Assembly (NCBI GenBank): GCA_029940345.1
Contig: JAOZRC010000294.1
Coordinates: 1-6,808 of the forward strand
DNA: 6,808 nt
Direction of reading: 5' to 3'
Origin: Desulfobacterales bacterium
GTDB lineage: Bacteria > Desulfobacterota > Desulfobacteria > Desulfobacterales > JAUCGF01
Part shown: piece after piece, positions 5,809 through 6,808 of the stretch
Layout of the letters: each line of letters begins with the position of its first letter
Numbering within the stretch: the stretch's first letter is position 1
Notes under the pieces: generated by a model
Databases searched by the model: none
What the model saw: the letters and a program-made list of their open reading frames with translations, nothing else
Told to the model about the DNA's origin: nothing
Program-made: the position numbers and the translations under genes

Positions 5809-6808
5809 ATGCCGCACAACATCAAACCCCGGATGCACTTTGTTGAAATCCTGTTTTTCGTTTTCATCACAACATTTTTTATGTCTATGCCTGTTTCTGC
5901 CGCCGACCCTTTCGCCGCGGCTTACGGCGGATTCGGCCATGAAAAAATGGCTGCTGCGGAGATCACCGCTGACGGTGGTGTCATTGCTGTGGGGCAGACA
6001 GAATCATTCGGAGCTGGCGGCCATGATATTTGGCTGCTGAAACTGGATAGCGTCGGCAAGGTCGAATGGCAAAGGGCTATTGGCGGCTCCGGTTTCGATA
6101 GGGCCAATTCCGTTCATCAGACCTCTGACGGCAGTTATATTGTTGCCGGCGTAGTTACCTCAGACGACGGGAATAAGAATATCGCGGTGTTTAAACTGTT
6201 TGGCAATGGCACCCTTGATTGGCAGAAAATTTACGGCAGTTTGGCTCCTGAGTCCGATCCCGTTATATATCCCACCGGCGACGGCTTCATTCTGTGCGCC
6301 CAAACGGCCTCTTTCGGCGCAGGCAAAACCGATATCTGGGTGTTGAAACTGGATAATAACGGTAATGTGGCTTGGCAGAAAACGTATGGCGGGTCCGGTT
6401 TTGAAAAAAATCCTTTCATCGAACCGACCTCTGACGGCGGCTATATCATGGCATGCTCCTCCGATTCTTTTGTTACAGACCCTGATAACGACAGCGACAT
6501 CCTTGTATTGAAGCTTAATGATGACGGAACGATTGCCTGGCAAAAGAGCTATGGTGGCAATAAGTTTGAATCGGAGCCTGTTATCCGTCAGAAGATTGAT
6601 GGTACTTATATCATAGCGGCATCTACACAATCATTCGGAGCAGGCTTTACCAATATTTTGCTGTTTCAAATAAATGCCATTGGCGATCCGTTATGGCAAT
6701 ATGCTTTTGGTGAAGAAGACACGGTTCACACATTATCCGACATCCGTATAACCGGCGATGGTTATATTATCGCCGGAAACAGTATTCTTTCCCCATCCGA
6801 TGTCAAAA
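5809..6808 (+). CDS. Secreted beta-propeller-type repeat protein (partial, runs off the end)
   Basis: An open frame of 333 codons with no stop before the window edge. Residues 1-31 form a signal peptide (hydrophobic core about 11-27, cut near VSA-AD). The rest is tandem repeats of about 51 residues with the pattern WQKxYGGSGFE, DGGYIxA, SFGAG, DIWVLKLDxxGxV. The WQ positions at 87, 138, 189, 244 and 296 give spacings of 51, 51, 55 and 52, with a first repeat at 35-86 and a sixth cut off by the edge. Each unit has the four-strand character of a propeller blade, related in style to SBBP or delta-60 type repeats. That fold is inference. The protein is probably extracellular or cell-surface bound; its function is unknown. 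The start is supported by AAGGAGG seven bases upstream. The c-di-GMP riboswitch in its leader suggests a role in the sessile/motile switch, such as adhesion or matrix. No TPS secretion domain is visible, so it is not an evident cargo of the upstream TpsB. Confidence 0.85.
   Translation, partial: MPHNIKPRMHFVEILFFVFITTFFMSMPVSAADPFAAAYGGFGHEKMAAAEITADGGVIAVGQTESFGAGGHDIWLLKLDSVGKVEWQRAIGGSGFDRANSVHQTSDGSYIVAGVVTSDDGNKNIAVFKLFGNGTLDWQKIYGSLAPESDPVIYPTGDGFILCAQTASFGAGKTDIWVLKLDNNGNVAWQKTYGGSGFEKNPFIEPTSDGGYIMACSSDSFVTDPDNDSDILVLKLNDDGTIAWQKSYGGNKFESEPVIRQKIDGTYIIAASTQSFGAGFTNILLFQINAIGDPLWQYAFGEEDTVHTLSDIRITGDGYIIAGNSILSPSDVK

Noticed and set aside
6160..6630. Open frame of 156 codons on the - strand
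   Set aside because: It is antisense to the repeat protein, whose signal peptide, ribosome binding site and periodic repeats clearly mark the + strand as coding.
1..6808. CRISPR array, tRNA or rRNA genes, transposase genes
   Set aside because: No regularly spaced direct repeats, tRNA-like folds, rRNA segments or transposase motifs were seen on either strand.

Overview
The window appears to come from a Gram-negative bacterium. It encodes an outer-membrane two-partner-secretion (TPS) transporter and two other exported proteins. A sulfate-reducer-like deltaproteobacterium (Desulfobacterota) fits best, because TPR-CHAT/TPS pairs, class I c-di-GMP riboswitches and multi-blade secreted repeat proteins are all common there. 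That placement is inferred from gene content and was not tested by phylogeny.

Left part (1-1011): an aspartate/glutamate racemase family gene on the + strand, then a gap of about 195 bp between convergent genes that holds a strong GC-rich palindromic hairpin. Centre (1012-5221): two long divergent genes. On the - strand is an exported TPR-repeat protein with a C-terminal CHAT caspase-like peptidase domain, His and Cys both present. On the + strand is a TpsB/FhaC/ShlB-type POTRA-beta-barrel transporter. Between them lies a 121-bp element bounded by 27-bp inverted repeats that match at 25 of 27 positions. Each arm contains an outward-facing sigma70-like promoter (GTGACA, 17 bp, TATAAC or TATACT), and the two start codons lie almost equally far from the arms (80 and 79 intervening bases). 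The element may be a TA-flanked miniature transposon that supplied both promoters, or a duplicated promoter/operator pair.

Right part (5222-6808): a REP-like perfect hairpin after the transporter, then an independent regulatory unit. This comprises a promoter region rich in dyads, a well-conserved class I c-di-GMP (GEMM-I) riboswitch aptamer, a 236-nt leader with no obvious terminator, a strong Shine-Dalgarno sequence, and a secreted protein built from ~51-residue beta-propeller-type repeats that runs off the window end.

Taken together, the region looks like a cell-surface/export locus: a TPS outer-membrane pore with an exported TPR-CHAT protease as its divergent partner, next to a c-di-GMP-controlled secreted repeat protein. 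No TpsA exoprotein is visible, so the cargo of the pore is unknown. The racemase has no evident functional link to the rest.
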